Shown: positions 45,801-54,653 of the stretch, one piece after another
Position numbering within the stretch: position 1 is the stretch's first letter
Layout: the number at the start of each line of letters is the position of its first letter
DNA from: DATHTS01 sp965219305
Lineage (GTDB): Bacteria; Acidobacteriota; Blastocatellia; Pyrinomonadales; Pyrinomonadaceae
NCBI GenBank assembly: GCA_965219305.1
Contig: OZ244725.1
Span: 1,116,001-1,180,000, forward strand
DNA: 64,000 nucleotides
Reading direction: 5' to 3'
Program-made: the position numbers and the translations under genes
The notes under the pieces: model-generated
What the model saw: the letters and a program-made list of their open reading frames with translations, nothing else
What the model was told of the DNA's origin: nothing
Databases searched by the model: none

Positions 45801-46790
45801 CAGTAAAGCGTCTTCGACATTCTCGGATTGGTTCGCCGCAGCAGTTGCCAACTGCAAAAGCGTAACATAGACGGATTCTTTAAGCAGCGCGTTTTCAGTC
45901 CGTTTACGTTCCGTAATGTCGCCAAAGATTCCCGAAACGCCGATAATCTCGCCCGTCTCTGAGCGCGTCGGTTGAGCAAAAATTTCAACCCAGCGAAAAT
46001 TACCATCACTTGTCAAGACACGTGATTCCTCGCGGCAGAACTCCAGGTTTCCGCTGATTATTGACTGAAAAATTCGCCCGCCGTAATTTCGGTCGGACGG
46101 ATGCACGTAATTTACCGAGACTTTGCCGATCGTTTCCTCAATGGAAAATCCCGTAATTTGCCGCCACGCCGGATTAAGCAATGTAAACGCGCCGTCGGTG
46201 TCGGTTTGGAAAATAACTTCCTTGAGTTTTTCGACGACGTTGAAATATCGGGAATGGCTTTCAGCAAGTTCCGAACCGGATTTTTCAAGTTGTTCGACCG
46301 AAACTTCGGCATCGCATAATTTGCGGCGCATTTGAAATTGGAATTCTACTTGATGAGCGAGCGCGACGAGCGATTGTTTTTGTTTTTCGTCCAGAAATTT
46401 TGGCTGCGCGTCATAGACACAAAGTGCGCCGAACGTGTCGCCTTCTGAATTGTTAATTGGAATTGCAGCGTAAAACCGAATTGCCGCTTTTGATTCGCCG
46501 ACTTGAGAATTTCCGCCAAAGCGTTCATCAGCAGATATGTCTTCGATCACCAAGAAATCTTTGTTTTCAAAGTCTTCGGCGGAAAACAAATGATTTATGC
46601 CGACCTCCGGTTCAAGTGATCCATATTTAGATTTGAACAAAATATGATCGCCGTCGAAAATGCCGACAGCCGCGCCGTCCGCGCCGCAGATTTGCGCGGC
46701 GATCATTGTCAGACAACCGAACGATTGTTCCGGTTCGATGTCGGGAACAATACATTCGCGCAGCATTTTGAATTTTTCGCCGTCCGTCAT
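42900..46790 (-). CDS. Hybrid sensor histidine kinase (GAF, PAS, GAF, PAS, PAS, HisKA, HATPase, REC, HPt)
   Basis: 1296 residues; no transmembrane segment. In order: GAF (about 15-165), PAS (about 180-305), GAF (about 315-480), PAS (about 490-610), PAS (about 620-745). Then comes HisKA with NMSHEIRTPMNS (His about 758), HATPase with GTGLGLAICK, REC with Asp about 1075 in IVLMDVQMPEMDG, and HPt with His about 1222 in AHALKGLAGT. A full phosphorelay set in one chain. A separate output regulator is needed; the NtrC-type protein at 51607 is a candidate. It sits 66 bases after the gene at 46856 on the same strand. Confidence 0.92.
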   Translation of the reverse strand: MTDGEKFKMLRECIVPDIEPEQSFGCLTMIAAQICGADGAAVGIFDGDHILFKSKYGSLEPEVGINHLFSAEDFENKDFLVIEDISADERFGGNSQVGESKAAIRFYAAIPINNSEGDTFGALCVYDAQPKFLDEKQKQSLVALAHQVEFQFQMRRKLCDAEVSVEQLEKSGSELAESHSRYFNVVEKLKEVIFQTDTDGAFTLLNPAWRQITGFSIEETIGKVSVNYVHPSDRNYGGRIFQSIISGNLEFCREESRVLTSDGNFRWVEIFAQPTRSETGEIIGVSGIFGDITERKRTENALLKESVYVTLLQLATAAANQSENVEDALLICLEKICHLSGWSIGHIYTVDEETEPRLSSSNIWHIEENYDFKEFIEESRKTVFKPGIGLVGKAFELKAPIWSSRLPEEKWFVRHDSIIKNKIQSGFAFPIVIGTEVVAVMEFYSTEKHSPDEKFLEIMSHVGVQLGYLTERKRIKNELSATNTRLSAIISNLNAAILVEDEAGKFALVNNQACEMFQIPAEPEALIGTSCAEAAQLSLPFFNEPEQFLERIDEILKKRVKVTGDELELVDGRELERDYVPVTVGDDYRGHMWVYRDVTDSKKIENALRESEESYRIVAESANDGIITINRKSEILFVNSAAERIFGYTKAEMEGNLLTMLMPEHLKQAHMTGSQRYMDTGVRNIPWRGVEVPARHKDGHEVFIEISFGEFKDQENHLFTGIVRDVTERKKVAAELHKAKEDAEAATRAKSQFLANMSHEIRTPMNSIIGLTGLLLEGDLPPDQVDLMETVRYSAEALLTIINDILDFSKIEAGKLDFDLVDFDFRQMIGEVRSLFVEQSLRGNNKLYFEVAPEIPSALRGDPGRIRQVLTNLVSNAIKFTENGKVSVMVYLVREENEEIELRFRISDTGIGIPPEKLENLFQPFSQADGSINRKFGGTGLGLAICKQLVKIMNGEIGVESEVEKGSTFWFTASFTKSGFIEEEVEENNLTEKVSEKVAVCPFRKIAEKTNGNGHKSDEQQPIVDTSEVKILIADDNAVNQKVALLMLKSLGYRADVAENGVEVLDALRRRQYDIVLMDVQMPEMDGLEATRRIRREWKDKKQPRIIAMTANAMRGDREECLEAGMDDYLSKPVRKEELRDAVGKFSPPKIKKEIESQEVESDDSTMDFAILESLAELAPDAPDEVIAEFTTMFFEDAPQHITKLKKLAADSDINQIKFSAHALKGLAGTIGAVNLAKLCHELEIAALTTSPDDIEMNIKAIENQYIIVKKAIKIRFKNVIANFELESEKSGEILS

Positions 46791-46855
46791 TTAATTTTTG
46801 CCAATTTCATAAAATTATTTTATTAAAACTGCATTTTTGAATGATTTTATGAGTA

Positions 46856-48355
46856 TTAATTGTGTTTCAGTTTCATTTTCTTTTCGGCGTTTGTAAAACG
46901 CGGCGAGCGAGAAAAATAGTTGCGTGAAAAATTTTTGATGTATGACCGGAGAATTTTTAGATCCGTTCGCCAATCAGCCGAGACCGCGTAAACCGATTCG
47001 GAAAGATAACGGTCATCGCTTGTTACCGATGCGCCGCCGAAAACAAATGCTTCGGTAATAATTCCGGTTTTCGAAGACACGTAAAACTCGCGCCAATCGG
47101 CAGGAAGCGCGGCGACTTGCTCACGATCTAGCGGTCTTACTCCGACAAAGCGCATTTCGCCGCGCGCAACATTTATAAGTGCGGGGAGAATTTTCAGGAA
47201 AATTTCGCGCCAATCTCCGGTTTCCCAATTATGTGTCGTTTCCGCAGTCGAAAAATCAAAACGCCGAAAAGTTTGCAAGCGATTTCCTTTTTTATTTGTC
47301 GGCAGAAGAACGGTTTCCCGCGCCTGCATAACGCGCCCGCCGCGCCGCGTGATTTTCAGCCAGATAAATGTAAAAATCAAAACCGGCAGAGAGAACAGTA
47401 AAAGAAAAAAGGCGGCGAAACGCGACAAAAAGTTGACGAAAAATCGTTTTATCTCCCGTTCACGCAGACTGCCGAGAATAAATTGATCGGGAATTTCGAT
47501 CTCCGCGCCGAGCCGCGTGTTAATTATTTTGCCGCCGCCGAGCAGTGAATCGGCGACTTCCAGATTTTCGCCGACGTAACTGTCCGCCAAAACGAGCGAA
47601 TTATTGATTGCACATTTTTTTTCGATCAGACAGTTTGCCCCGAGAACGGCATTTGGTCCGACCTCGGCATCGGCGGCAATTCGACAATTTTCGCCAATAA
47701 AAACCGGCGCGTTAATCTTCGCCGTCGGATGAAGACTGACGTTGCGCGCAAACCACACACCGCGCTCGATTTCACGCGCCGTCAGTAAATCTCGCGGAGC
47801 ATTCGCGGCGAAAAACTTTTTCTGCGCGTTAAGAAGCGCGGCGCAGTTTTCCGCGCTGTAAAAATTCGGGGTTGAATTTTGATCGTCTTTTGCGGGAATT
47901 TGCGGTTTGTCGAAAAGGCTTTCTAGTTTTAATTCGGAATCACTGAGCGTATCGGCACTAATTGCCATTTTTTCCAATCCGGCAAAAGCGTCTGTTGAAG
48001 GCATCTCCGCACTAAATGCCGAAAATCGGTCGGCTCTGACCGGCAGAAACTTTTCGTCCGATGATTCAGCCGTTAGTGCAAGCGCACGCAAAACATTAGA
48101 AGTTTCGGCAACGCGGCGCGTCAGATGAAATTTAAATTCGCATCCCCAGCGTGTGCCGTCGCCGAAAAGTTTTTCAAATTTTTCCGGATGGCGGCACATT
48201 ATAAAATCAAATTTCCTGATGCCCGCTTCGATCAGATTTTCGACGACGTGCTGAATGAACGGGCGGTCTATTAACGGCAACAGTTCGCCCGGTAAATTTT
48301 CAAATTCGAGATCGGTATCCGAGAGTGTTCCGGCGGTAAATATTATTGTTCTCAT
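46856..48355 (-). CDS. Nucleotidyltransferase-like / left-handed beta-helix / sugar-transferase fusion
   Basis: 499 residues. About 1-110 resembles a sugar-nucleotidyltransferase fold (LPLIDRPFIQHVVENLIEAG) but lacks the GGxGTRL nucleotide loop. About 215-300 shows hexapeptide repeats (VFIGENCRIAADAEVGPNAV..). About 310-490 is a bacterial-sugar-transferase-like domain with a membrane helix (FAAFFLLLFSLPVLIFTFIW) and NVARGEMRFVGVRP, the family's GD/E-M-x-x-VGxRP motif; the K-F-R-S-M motif is replaced by LQTFRRFDF. Catalysis in each part is uncertain. A sigma-54-type promoter lies upstream. Likely polysaccharide assembly. Confidence 0.7.
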   Translation of the reverse strand: MRTIIFTAGTLSDTDLEFENLPGELLPLIDRPFIQHVVENLIEAGIRKFDFIMCRHPEKFEKLFGDGTRWGCEFKFHLTRRVAETSNVLRALALTAESSDEKFLPVRADRFSAFSAEMPSTDAFAGLEKMAISADTLSDSELKLESLFDKPQIPAKDDQNSTPNFYSAENCAALLNAQKKFFAANAPRDLLTAREIERGVWFARNVSLHPTAKINAPVFIGENCRIAADAEVGPNAVLGANCLIEKKCAINNSLVLADSYVGENLEVADSLLGGGKIINTRLGAEIEIPDQFILGSLREREIKRFFVNFLSRFAAFFLLLFSLPVLIFTFIWLKITRRGGRVMQARETVLLPTNKKGNRLQTFRRFDFSTAETTHNWETGDWREIFLKILPALINVARGEMRFVGVRPLDREQVAALPADWREFYVSSKTGIITEAFVFGGASVTSDDRYLSESVYAVSADWRTDLKILRSYIKNFSRNYFSRSPRFTNAEKKMKLKHN

Positions 48356-48454
48356 AAATTTTCTGTGCCTGAATTATTTTTTAAGAGTCTTATGATCCCG
48401 GTAAACTGTGAAGAGTTAAAAGATCAAAATTAAAACTTTCATCATTGGTTTAAT

Positions 48455-48470
48455 TGCAAGCCGAATGCCA
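48455..48470 (-). promoter_or_regulatory. Sigma-54 promoter candidate
   Basis: On the minus strand TGGCATTCGGCTTGCA has the -24 GG and -12 GC separated by 10 bases, matching TGGCAC-N5-TTGCA at all but one position of the defined bases. It is 100 bases upstream of the ATG at 48355. The remaining stretch 48356-48749 shows no gene. Confidence 0.65.
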
Positions 48471-48749
48471 TTATTTCGATTTTCTGCAAAAGAGCATATT
48501 TACCTTTCAAAAAAGGACAAAAACAACTTTAGATTAAACAAATTAATGCGGCGATGTGTGGTTGTTTTACATTGAATTTGAAACAACGAGTCTATCTGCC
48601 ACAATGCGACGGTAAAATCTAAATTTCAATCGGGTTATTTTTGAACAAATAATACAAATAATTTGGGCGAAAACTTTCTATAAACCGTTTTATTTGAATC
48701 AAATGTTAAAAATAATCTTCAACAGTTAAAAAAATCATCAGTAATTCAT

Positions 48750-51470
48750 TTATAATTTTCTTTTGCTGATTAAATCTTTCGCATTTCCGATAAGTGTTTC
48801 GGGAGTAAAAGGTTTTTGAATAAAAGCGGTTTGTCCGTCAATTATCGGAATTTTATTTTTGTAATCTTCGATGTAGCCGGAAGTAAATAAAATCTGCATT
48901 TCGGGCGCGGATTCCGAAATAATCTGCGCCAATTCGATGCCGCCCATTTCCGGCATAACCAGATCGGTAATCAGCAAATCAAATTCGAAGTTATGTTTTC
49001 TGCAGATTTCCAAAGCTTTTTTGCCGTTGCGCGCTTCAATAACTTCATAGCCGCAGGATTCTAAAATTGTGAGTGAAAGACGGCGCACGATATGTTCATC
49101 TTCAACCAGCAGAATTTTGCCGCTGCCGTTCGGCAGTTCGGACAATAAATCAGGTTCGGAAACCGTATCAACTTCCCCCGTTACGCACGGCAGATAAATT
49201 TCAAATGTCGTTCCTCTCCCCACTTTGCTGATAACATCAATAAAACCGTTCGATTGTTTAACGATCCCGTAAACGGTGGACAAACCGAGACCTGTGCCTT
49301 TTCCGGCTTCTTTGGTTGTATAAAACGGTTCAAAAATACGATCGAAATTTTCAGCGTTGATTCCCACGCCGCTATCGCTTACCGTCAGCTGAATGTAATT
49401 TCCCGAAATGATTTCTTCACCGTTTTTGATAGTTTTTTCATCGAGAAAAACGCTTTCCGTTTCAATCAAAATTGTTCCGCCGTCCGGCATCGCGTCGCGG
49501 GCGTTGACGATAAGATTCATAATTACCTGCGAAATCTGACCGGGATCGGCTTCAATGTAACAGAGATCGGGCGGCATCACCTGCATAATCTGAATGTCTT
49601 CGCCGATGAGCCGTTTTAATAAGCCGATTGTTTCCTTGATGATGAGGCTTAAATCAATAATTTCAGGACACAGCATTTGGCGGCGGCTGAATGCCAAAAG
49701 TTGGCGCGTCAGAGAAGTCGAACGCTCGCCTGCGTTTCTGATTTCTTCGATGCTGTTTCGAATCGGATCTTCCGGTTCAAGACTACGCAGCAGCAGATCA
49801 CTGTGACCGTTTATTGCCGTCAGCATATTATTGAAATCGTGCGCGATGCCGCCCGCGAGTCTTCCGATAGATTCGAGTTTTTGCGCCTGCCGCAGATTTT
49901 CTTCGCTTTTGTGCAGTTTTTCTTCGGCTTGCTTTCTTTCCGTAATATCTATATTAACACCAATTATTCGCTCGACTCTGCCTTCTTCGTTACGAATCAG
50001 CCGACCGCGTGCCGCGATCCAAAGCATTCCGCCATTTGCGGGATGAAGCCGATATTCCAAGTCCAGATTATCACCGTGCCGCATTGCAGATTTGATTTTA
50101 TTTTCGATGTTTTTTAAATCCGAAATGTTAACAAAATTTCTCCATTCGTTAAAATCCTCGTCAATCGTTCCCGGTTCAAGCCCGATCAATTTCCACATAT
50201 AGTCCGACCAGTTGACCTTACCGGAACTGACATTCCATTCCCAGGTGGCGATGCGCGCCGCTTCCTGCGATAGTTGCAAACGCGCCTCGCTTTGACGGAA
50301 CTTTTCCTCGACGAGTTTACGCTCGTTGATGTCGGTGAATGTTCCGATCCATTTGCGAAATTGATTATTTTGATCAAACACCGGAACGCCGCGCACGGCG
50401 TGATAAACATATTCGCCCGAAACTTTTCTCAAACGATAAACTTTGTTTAGAACACTAAGTTCCGACGTTGCTTTGAGCCAGGCGGTGCGAATTTTTTCGC
50501 GGTCATCGGGGTGAACGGCATTCAGCCAGCCGAAATTTTTCGTCTCCTCTTCAGTCTGTCCGGTAAATTCCATCCACCACGTCCGAAATCCGTTTGAATT
50601 ATTTTCTTCATCGAGCGTCCATACGTGCTGCGTCGTCGCTTCAACGAGTGCTTGAAAATCTTCGTTCGATTCTTCGATTTTTTTCTCCTGCTGCCGCTGT
50701 TCTTTGATGTCGCGGGCGATCTCTGAAATCGCAACGATCTTTCCCGCCTCGTTTTTGATCGGTGAAACACTCAGCGAAATCGGCACTTCCGTGCCGTCTT
50801 TATGTAATCTGACGGTTTCGTAAGGGCTGATGCGTTCGGCGCGTTTGATTTTTTCCAGAATCGTCTTTTCTTCCGCTTTGAGTTCCGTCGGGAAAAGCAT
50901 CAAAATATTTTTTCCGACGGCTTCGCCGGATTTATAACCGAACAGATTTTCAGCACCTTTATTCCAACTCAAAATGTTGCCGCTGAAATCTTTGCTGATA
51001 ATGGCATCTTCTGACGATTCGATGATGGCGGCGAAATGTCGGGATTGTAATTTATTAAGCTGTTTTTTAGAAAGCGAACTCTTTTTTTTACCTGCACAAT
51101 CAATAGCGCGGCATAACTCGGCTTTTTTCAAGCCGCGTTTTGATAAATAATCGTGTGCGCCGCTGTTAAAGACACGAACGGCATCGGCGGCAGACGGAGA
51201 ATCGCTCAAGACGATAAACGGCAAATTATCCGTGCCGCTTTCGCGCTTGATTTCATCTAGAATTTGTAAACCCGTTGATTCGGTAAAAGCCGAACTAAAC
51301 AACACGCAATCAAATTCTCCGTCACCGAGCAGTTCAATTGCACTTTTAGCGTTTGCCGCTTCGGCGATCAAAAATTCAGGTTCGGATTCTTCCTTTAATA
51401 ACTGCTGTAACACATTGCATTTTCGGGAAGGTTCATTAATAAGTAAAATTTTTCGATTGGGAGAATTCAT
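48750..51470 (-). CDS. Hybrid sensor kinase with a degenerate N-terminal receiver
   Basis: 906 residues. About 1-130 is a receiver fold lacking the catalytic residues: Asn12-Glu13 replaces the acidic pair, and Ser59 stands where the phospho-acceptor Asp is expected (DCVLFSSAFTES). Three PAS domains follow (about 145-260, 270-395, 400-515). Then HisKA GRLAGGIAHDFNNMLTAING (His about 542), HATPase with GTGLGLSTVYGIV, and a normal C-terminal receiver (VEDEHIVRRL, Asp about 836 in LLITDLVMPEMGG). Placed just downstream of the NtrC-type regulator, on the same strand, which it may phosphorylate. Confidence 0.9.
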   Translation of the reverse strand: MNSPNRKILLINEPSRKCNVLQQLLKEESEPEFLIAEAANAKSAIELLGDGEFDCVLFSSAFTESTGLQILDEIKRESGTDNLPFIVLSDSPSAADAVRVFNSGAHDYLSKRGLKKAELCRAIDCAGKKKSSLSKKQLNKLQSRHFAAIIESSEDAIISKDFSGNILSWNKGAENLFGYKSGEAVGKNILMLFPTELKAEEKTILEKIKRAERISPYETVRLHKDGTEVPISLSVSPIKNEAGKIVAISEIARDIKEQRQQEKKIEESNEDFQALVEATTQHVWTLDEENNSNGFRTWWMEFTGQTEEETKNFGWLNAVHPDDREKIRTAWLKATSELSVLNKVYRLRKVSGEYVYHAVRGVPVFDQNNQFRKWIGTFTDINERKLVEEKFRQSEARLQLSQEAARIATWEWNVSSGKVNWSDYMWKLIGLEPGTIDEDFNEWRNFVNISDLKNIENKIKSAMRHGDNLDLEYRLHPANGGMLWIAARGRLIRNEEGRVERIIGVNIDITERKQAEEKLHKSEENLRQAQKLESIGRLAGGIAHDFNNMLTAINGHSDLLLRSLEPEDPIRNSIEEIRNAGERSTSLTRQLLAFSRRQMLCPEIIDLSLIIKETIGLLKRLIGEDIQIMQVMPPDLCYIEADPGQISQVIMNLIVNARDAMPDGGTILIETESVFLDEKTIKNGEEIISGNYIQLTVSDSGVGINAENFDRIFEPFYTTKEAGKGTGLGLSTVYGIVKQSNGFIDVISKVGRGTTFEIYLPCVTGEVDTVSEPDLLSELPNGSGKILLVEDEHIVRRLSLTILESCGYEVIEARNGKKALEICRKHNFEFDLLITDLVMPEMGGIELAQIISESAPEMQILFTSGYIEDYKNKIPIIDGQTAFIQKPFTPETLIGNAKDLISKRKL

Positions 51471-51606
51471 TTTTTTTATTAAATCAAACGAGAAGTATTA
51501 AATCTTCAAGTCATTCGTTTTTTTTATTTCCATATTGCGGATGGCAAATATTCGGCTCGGCATTTGAGCGAAAAATTCAATTTCATCGCGCCGGGAAAAT
51601 GTAATT

Positions 51607-52980
51607 TTAAATATCATTGTCAAAATCAATACCGAAACGATCCGCCATCCGGTAGAGCGTTCGTCGGTTAATGTGAAGTATTTCCGCCGCTCGCGTTCGA
51701 TTTCCGCCCAGAGCATCGAGAAGATATATCAAATAACGACGTTCGAGTTCGTCGAGCGACGGGAAATCTGCATACAAATCCGTCAGCGATGAACGCTGAG
51801 ATTCGGCGCGTGAGCGAATTTCTTCAGATTGAAGACGAGCAGGTAAATCTTCCGGCGTGATCGTATTGGAAAGCGTGTTGAGCGCGGCATATTCGATTGC
51901 CGTTTCGAGTTCGCGGACATTTCCCTGCCAATCGTGCGCGCCAAATATTTTTACCGTTTCCGGCGCGAATTTTAATTTCCGTCCGGCATTGTTCGATGCT
52001 CTGCATAAAAAACTATCGGCGAGCAGCGGAATATCCGAACGACGTTCGCGCAACGGCGGAAGACGCAGTTTGACGACATCCAAGCGATAAAATAAATCTT
52101 CCCGAAAGCGACCTTCTTTTACTTCTTCTTCAAGATCGCGGTTGGTTGCGGCAACGACGCGCGCGTTGACTTTAGTCGGATTCGACGCGCCGACGCGCCT
52201 GATTTCCTGTTCCTGCAAGGCGCGCAGTAGCTTAACTTGCATCGCTGGCGAAGTTTCGCCGATCTCATCTAAAAATAGTGTGCCGTTTCCGGCGGCTTCC
52301 CAAAGTCCGCGCCGATCAGCCGTCGCACCCGTAAATGAGCCTCGCGTATGACCGAACAATTCCGATTCCAGCAGAGTTTCGGTTAAAGCACCGCAATTGA
52401 CGGCAATAAACGGCAAATCGGCACGTTTACTGTATTTGTGCAGAGCGCGGGCGACGAGTTCCTTACCTGTGCCGGATTCGCCGTAGATCAAAACGGTGCT
52501 GCGAGCATCAGCGACACGGACGATTTTCTTAAAAAGCGTCAGCATTGCGGGCGAACGACCAAGCAGACCTGTCTTTGAGATTTTTATCTCCATTTCGTCC
52601 GCATCGTCGTCATTCGCATCATCGGCATTATCATCTAGCACTCGACGCACGGTAGCGATCACTTCGTCTATATTGAAAGGTTTGGCAATAATGTCCCACG
52701 CGCCTTCGCGTGAGGCTTCAAATGTAGTTTCGAGCGTTCCGGTGCCGGTTATTAAAACAATCGGTGAGTTGTCGCGCAGTTCGCGCAACAGATCAATTCC
52801 GGTCTCATCCGCTTGTAAATTAATATCGCTGATGATTAAATCGAAATTTTCCTGTCCCGCTAATTCTTTAGCACGTTCGGGAGTCAAAGCTGTCTCGATT
52901 TGCCAACCCTGTGAAGAAAGAATAGTGCGTAACAAATTGAGAGTGCTGCGCTCGTCATCTACGATCAGTATTTGTTTCAT
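51607..52980 (-). CDS. NtrC-family sigma-54-dependent response regulator
   Basis: 457 residues. Receiver about 1-120 (IVDDERST, phospho-acceptor Asp in DLIISDINLQ, Lys in IIAKPFNID). AAA+ domain about 145-375 with Walker A GESGTGKE, the sigma-54 contact loop GSFTGA (usually GAFTGA), Walker B GTLFLDEIGE and the R-finger LFYRLDVVKLRLPPLRERRSD (read here in two motifs, FYRLDVV and RERRSDIP). C-terminal Fis-type HTH about 415-452 (NRTRAAEILHINRRTLYRMA). It activates sigma-54 promoters, and such sites are seen near neighbouring polysaccharide genes. Confidence 0.95.
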   Translation of the reverse strand: MKQILIVDDERSTLNLLRTILSSQGWQIETALTPERAKELAGQENFDLIISDINLQADETGIDLLRELRDNSPIVLITGTGTLETTFEASREGAWDIIAKPFNIDEVIATVRRVLDDNADDANDDDADEMEIKISKTGLLGRSPAMLTLFKKIVRVADARSTVLIYGESGTGKELVARALHKYSKRADLPFIAVNCGALTETLLESELFGHTRGSFTGATADRRGLWEAAGNGTLFLDEIGETSPAMQVKLLRALQEQEIRRVGASNPTKVNARVVAATNRDLEEEVKEGRFREDLFYRLDVVKLRLPPLRERRSDIPLLADSFLCRASNNAGRKLKFAPETVKIFGAHDWQGNVRELETAIEYAALNTLSNTITPEDLPARLQSEEIRSRAESQRSSLTDLYADFPSLDELERRYLIYLLDALGGNRTRAAEILHINRRTLYRMADRFGIDFDNDI

Positions 52981-53257
52981 AATGTTATGCCGACTCGCTT
53001 TATAAAAGTTTTTCGAGTTTGGGAGCGGCGAAAATAAGGGGAATTTTGGTGCTTTTACAGGGAATCACCAAAACTTATTCTATTTTTACATTTTTACGTC
53101 ATTTAGTAAATGATTTTTTTGCCGCATAATTTGCGTTATTGTTTAAAAATAAACTTAAATTTCCGAAAATGATGTGAAAAATGAAGTAAATAAAACATTT
53201 ACTGAATATTTTATTTTAAAGGATATTAAGAAAATGAAAGTTTTGAGACTGAAAATA
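52981..53257. other. Intergenic AT-rich stretch without gene
   Basis: 277 bases of AT-rich sequence upstream of the NtrC-type gene and downstream of the glycosyltransferase at 53258. Probably holds the regulator's promoter. No terminator or other structure was identified with confidence. Confidence 0.4.
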
Positions 53258-54640
53258 TTAAGTTTGTTTTTTAAATAGTTTTTCGATACCGATCCGAATT
53301 AGAAATTCAAAATTTCCGACGAAATAACGCCGCCACATTCGGCGCGGTTCCTGGTAAAATCGGAAAAACCACTCAAATCCCATTTCGCGCAGCCATTGCG
53401 GAGCGCGCGGAATTCGCCCGGAATAATAATCAAATAAACCGCCGACACCAATCGCCGCTTTGATGTTCAGCTTTGACAAATTTCCGGCGATCCAAATATC
53501 TTGGCGCGGTGCGCCGAAAGCGACCAACAGCAGATCGGCGCGTGATTCGTTGATTTGATTGATAACTTCCGGTTCTTCAGCGGCGGAAAAATATCCGTGC
53601 CGCGTGCCGCAGATGATTATTCCGGGGTAATTTTCGACCGCCCAATCACGCACAGCGTCAGCGATTTCGGGTTTCGCGCCAAGCAGGAAAAGACGTTTTT
53701 CCGAATCCGCCAGATTTTCGCAGAGTCGTGGAAAAAGATCGGTTCCGTTGACGTTTTGTTTGATGCCCGTTCTGAGCATTTTTCCGGCGAGTTTCATTCC
53801 GATGCCGTCGGCGAAAACATATCCGGCGGAATTTAATACCTGCTTGTAGCTATCGTTTTTGGCGGCAATGTTGGCGCAGTCGGCGTTGACGAAACAGAAT
53901 TGTTTCGCGTCAACTGCGTCGAGCTGTGCGGCGATTATTTCAACGGCTTCGGTCATCGTCGTATTGCAGACCGGAATGCCCAGAAGATTGATTTTATCGG
54001 GCGCGGGCGCGTTATCTGTTCCGCCGTAAAAAATTGTCGGAACGGCGCGGGCGGCAATGCCGAGATCGTTTAAAACTCCGTAATTATTGATATATTCGGC
54101 ATCCGATTCAAACTCCGAACCGTAATCAATATTGGCGCGGCGGCGAATCCACCACAGACATAATAAACCGGGACGCGCATCCGTGCGCCGACGCGCCATT
54201 TTTTCGCGTAGATTTAATTGTTCCGGCGCGACGGCACGCGGTCCGACGAAAGACATATCGCCGCTTAAAATATTAAAAAGAACGGGTAATTTGTCAAAAT
54301 GAAATTTCTTCAAAATGCGCCCCAACGCATTTTCCCGAAAATTAAACGAGAAAAGCGGAAAAAATTCCGCGTAACGACCGACCCGCAATGAACGAAGCAG
54401 ACGCTTTTCACCGCGCGGCAATGCCGCCGAAGCGATTAAAAAAAGAGGTGTTGCGAGAAAAATCAAAAAGGCGGCAAGAAAAAAATCGAAAAGGCGTTTG
54501 CCGATTTCCGCGAATGTTTTTAGAAATCTGCTGTAATTTCCGCGAACCGTTTTTTTCAGGCGACTTTTCATTACGCCTTGATCGGAAAAGCGTTGATAAA
54601 ACTCGGCTCTCAGGCTTTCTTTCGACTCCAAAGTTTTCAT
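53258..54640 (-). CDS. Fusion of a sugar-transferase-like domain to a WecG/TagA/CpsF glycosyltransferase
   Basis: 460 residues from ATG at 54640 (AAGGA upstream; a start at 54715 would add 25 poorly plausible residues). About 35-215 is a bacterial sugar-transferase-like region with one membrane helix (FFLAAFLIFLATPLFLIASA) and FDKLPVLFNILSGDMSFVGP, but the KFRSM motif is altered. About 225-445 is the WecG/TagA fold, with PVCNTTMTEAVEI, FVNADCANI, FADGIGMKLAG, GTDLFPRLCE, LFLLGAKPEI and FGAPRQDIWI. WecG/TagA enzymes move amino sugars onto lipid-linked acceptors. It lies 13 bases after the sugar transferase at 54654. Confidence 0.85.
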   Translation of the reverse strand: MKTLESKESLRAEFYQRFSDQGVMKSRLKKTVRGNYSRFLKTFAEIGKRLFDFFLAAFLIFLATPLFLIASAALPRGEKRLLRSLRVGRYAEFFPLFSFNFRENALGRILKKFHFDKLPVLFNILSGDMSFVGPRAVAPEQLNLREKMARRRTDARPGLLCLWWIRRRANIDYGSEFESDAEYINNYGVLNDLGIAARAVPTIFYGGTDNAPAPDKINLLGIPVCNTTMTEAVEIIAAQLDAVDAKQFCFVNADCANIAAKNDSYKQVLNSAGYVFADGIGMKLAGKMLRTGIKQNVNGTDLFPRLCENLADSEKRLFLLGAKPEIADAVRDWAVENYPGIIICGTRHGYFSAAEEPEVINQINESRADLLLVAFGAPRQDIWIAGNLSKLNIKAAIGVGGLFDYYSGRIPRAPQWLREMGFEWFFRFYQEPRRMWRRYFVGNFEFLIRIGIEKLFKKQT

Positions 54641-54653
54641 AAATCCTTTTTTT

